Assembly: GCA_964523375.1 (NCBI GenBank)
Contig: CAZFYG010000018.1
Coordinates: forward strand, 1-15,548
Reading direction: 5' to 3'
Source of the DNA: CAJQGY01 sp964523375
Lineage (GTDB): Bacteria; Pseudomonadota; Gammaproteobacteria; Magnimaribacterales; D2472
DNA: 15,548 nt
In this document: in pieces, positions 14,601 through 15,548 of the stretch
How positions within the stretch are numbered: position 1 is the stretch's first letter
Layout: each line of letters begins with the position of its first letter
Program-made: the position numbers and the translations under genes
Notes under the pieces: generated by a model
Seen by the model: the letters and a program-made list of their open reading frames with translations, nothing else
Told to the model about the DNA's origin: nothing
Databases searched by the model: none

Positions 14601-15548
14601 AGTAGGAATTATAGGAAAAGGGAACATAGGATGGGCAATTAAAGAGCTTCTTAAAAATGACTATGACATAAAACAAGGAGACATCACAGATGGATTTGAT
14701 GCGAGAGATATTGAGCAGGTAAGAGTTTTTTTAAAAGATGTTGATGCCGTTATTTCTGCTGGACCCTTTGCAATTAATAAAAACATTGGAGCAGTAGCCG
14801 CTGAGTTAAACATTGGCTATTTCGATCTCACTGAAGATGTAGAAACTACAGAATTTATTAGAGGTATTAAATCTAATAACGTAATGATGCCGCAATGCGG
14901 ACTAGCCCCAGGAGCCATTAATATTTGTGCAGCATCCTTAATGAAAGAATTTGATCATGTAAGTGAAGTCATGATGAGGGTTGGAGCACTGCCAAGATTT
15001 ACAACTAATGAGATGAGTTACTATTTAAGTTGGTCAACCAATGGACTTATTAATGAGTATTGCAACGAAGCTGATGCTATTTACGAAGGCAAATCTATCA
15101 AAGTTATGCCCTTAGAGGGGGCAGAAAAAATGATTATCGAAGGCGAGAGTTATGAAGCTTTTAATACAAGTGGCGGCTGCGCAACTATGTGTGAAACTTT
15201 TGAAAACAAAGTTGATAACTTAAGTTACAAAACTATAAGATATCCAGGCCACCTCAATCATATGAAATTCCTCTTTAATGATCTCCATCTCAAAAAAAAT
15301 AAAGATGTTCTTGAAAAACTCTTTGATAAAGAAGTTCCAAGAACAACCAATGATGTCATTATATTTTTCGTGAAGGTCATTGGGGAAATAGAAGGAGTAC
15401 TTCAAGAAAAAACATATTTAAGAAAAATATATGGTGATGATAGGTTCAGCGCAATTCAAAGAACAACAGCATCAGGCGTATGCAGTTGCTTAGAAATGTA
15501 TTTTAAAGATCAAATTCCAAAAAATGGATTCACCAAACAAGAATCGAT
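14590..15548 (+). CDS. Saccharopine dehydrogenase-like protein, 3'-truncated
   Basis: The reading frame is open from the ATG at 14590 to the window end: 319 complete codons, with no stop. The N-terminus VGIIGKGNIGWAI carries the Rossmann motif G-K-G-N-I-G (9-14). FDLTEDVETTEF and MPQCGLAPGAINICAASL follow, resembling the catalytic half of saccharopine and homospermidine-type reductases. The later IRYPGHLNHMKFLF contains R-Y-P-G-H, a hallmark of saccharopine reductase (LYS9-like). The reaction would interconvert saccharopine with alpha-aminoadipate semialdehyde and glutamate, supplying or taking the substrate of the overlapping aldehyde dehydrogenase. In bacteria this usually serves lysine catabolism. 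The lysine-ketoglutarate reductase step may lie just beyond the window. The start overlaps the previous stop by 11 bases. Confidence 0.87.
   Translation, partial: MKHRVGIIGKGNIGWAIKELLKNDYDIKQGDITDGFDARDIEQVRVFLKDVDAVISAGPFAINKNIGAVAAELNIGYFDLTEDVETTEFIRGIKSNNVMMPQCGLAPGAINICAASLMKEFDHVSEVMMRVGALPRFTTNEMSYYLSWSTNGLINEYCNEADAIYEGKSIKVMPLEGAEKMIIEGESYEAFNTSGGCATMCETFENKVDNLSYKTIRYPGHLNHMKFLFNDLHLKKNKDVLEKLFDKEVPRTTNDVIIFFVKVIGEIEGVLQEKTYLRKIYGDDRFSAIQRTTASGVCSCLEMYFKDQIPKNGFTKQES

Noticed and set aside
14422..14676. Minus-strand open frame across the dehydrogenase and saccharopine genes
   Set aside because: It spans the junction of two well-supported coding genes and has a low-complexity, leucine- and serine-rich translation.
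1..15548. Mobile element, CRISPR array, tRNA or defence system
   Set aside because: I saw no transposase or integrase, no regularly spaced repeats, no cloverleaf sequence in the short gaps, and no nuclease or toxin gene. The helicase alone is not evidence of a defence system.

Overview
The window is an AT-rich (roughly one-third G+C by eye), very compact stretch of bacterial chromosome that is almost entirely coding. No intergenic gap reaches 90 bases, so there is no stretch over 300 bases without a gene. I see no RNA gene, mobile element, CRISPR array or long repeat. The low G+C, tiny spacers, overlapping genes and catabolic content (beta-lactamase-fold hydrolases, a CaiB-type CoA transferase, a flavin monooxygenase, VOC enzymes) suggest a streamlined marine proteobacterium. 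A SAR86-like gammaproteobacterium is my best guess, but that is inference from style and not from a marker gene.

Layout. Left part (1-8783): small transcription units in both directions. A 5'-truncated M19 dipeptidase (+) converges on a lipoprotein serine hydrolase (-). That gene diverges from a two-domain VOC protein (+), which is followed by a flavin monooxygenase and a small secreted TonB-C-like protein (+). These converge on a PIF1/RecD-type helicase (-) lying behind a family III CoA transferase (-). The CoA transferase diverges from an SRPBCC protein and a zinc-ribbon SAM methyltransferase (+). Both convergent junctions overlap by exactly four bases, with interleaved stop codons.

Right part (8859-15548): all genes are on the + strand and tightly packed. 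Six genes (VOC protein, membrane-anchored NylB-like serine hydrolase, DUF1330, Mpo1/DUF962-like dioxygenase, fatty-acid-hydroxylase-superfamily di-iron enzyme, DUF3445 haem oxidative N-demethylase-like protein) follow each other with overlaps or gaps of 1-3 bases. After a 41-base gap with a strong ribosome binding site come a multi-pass DUF2306-like membrane protein, an ALDH7-type aldehyde dehydrogenase and a saccharopine dehydrogenase-like protein that runs off the window. The last three overlap each other by 11 bases each.

How the genes may work together. The last two form a recognisable lysine catabolic pair: saccharopine to alpha-aminoadipate semialdehyde to alpha-aminoadipate. The six-gene cluster has no assigned pathway. 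The most specific idea is that the fatty-acid-hydroxylase-family protein and the Mpo1-like protein cooperate in alpha-oxidation (2-hydroxylation of a fatty acid, then loss of one carbon), with the serine hydrolase releasing substrate from an ester or amide and the N-demethylase-like protein treating an amine-containing part. That is a hypothesis from family knowledge and gene order, not something the sequence proves.
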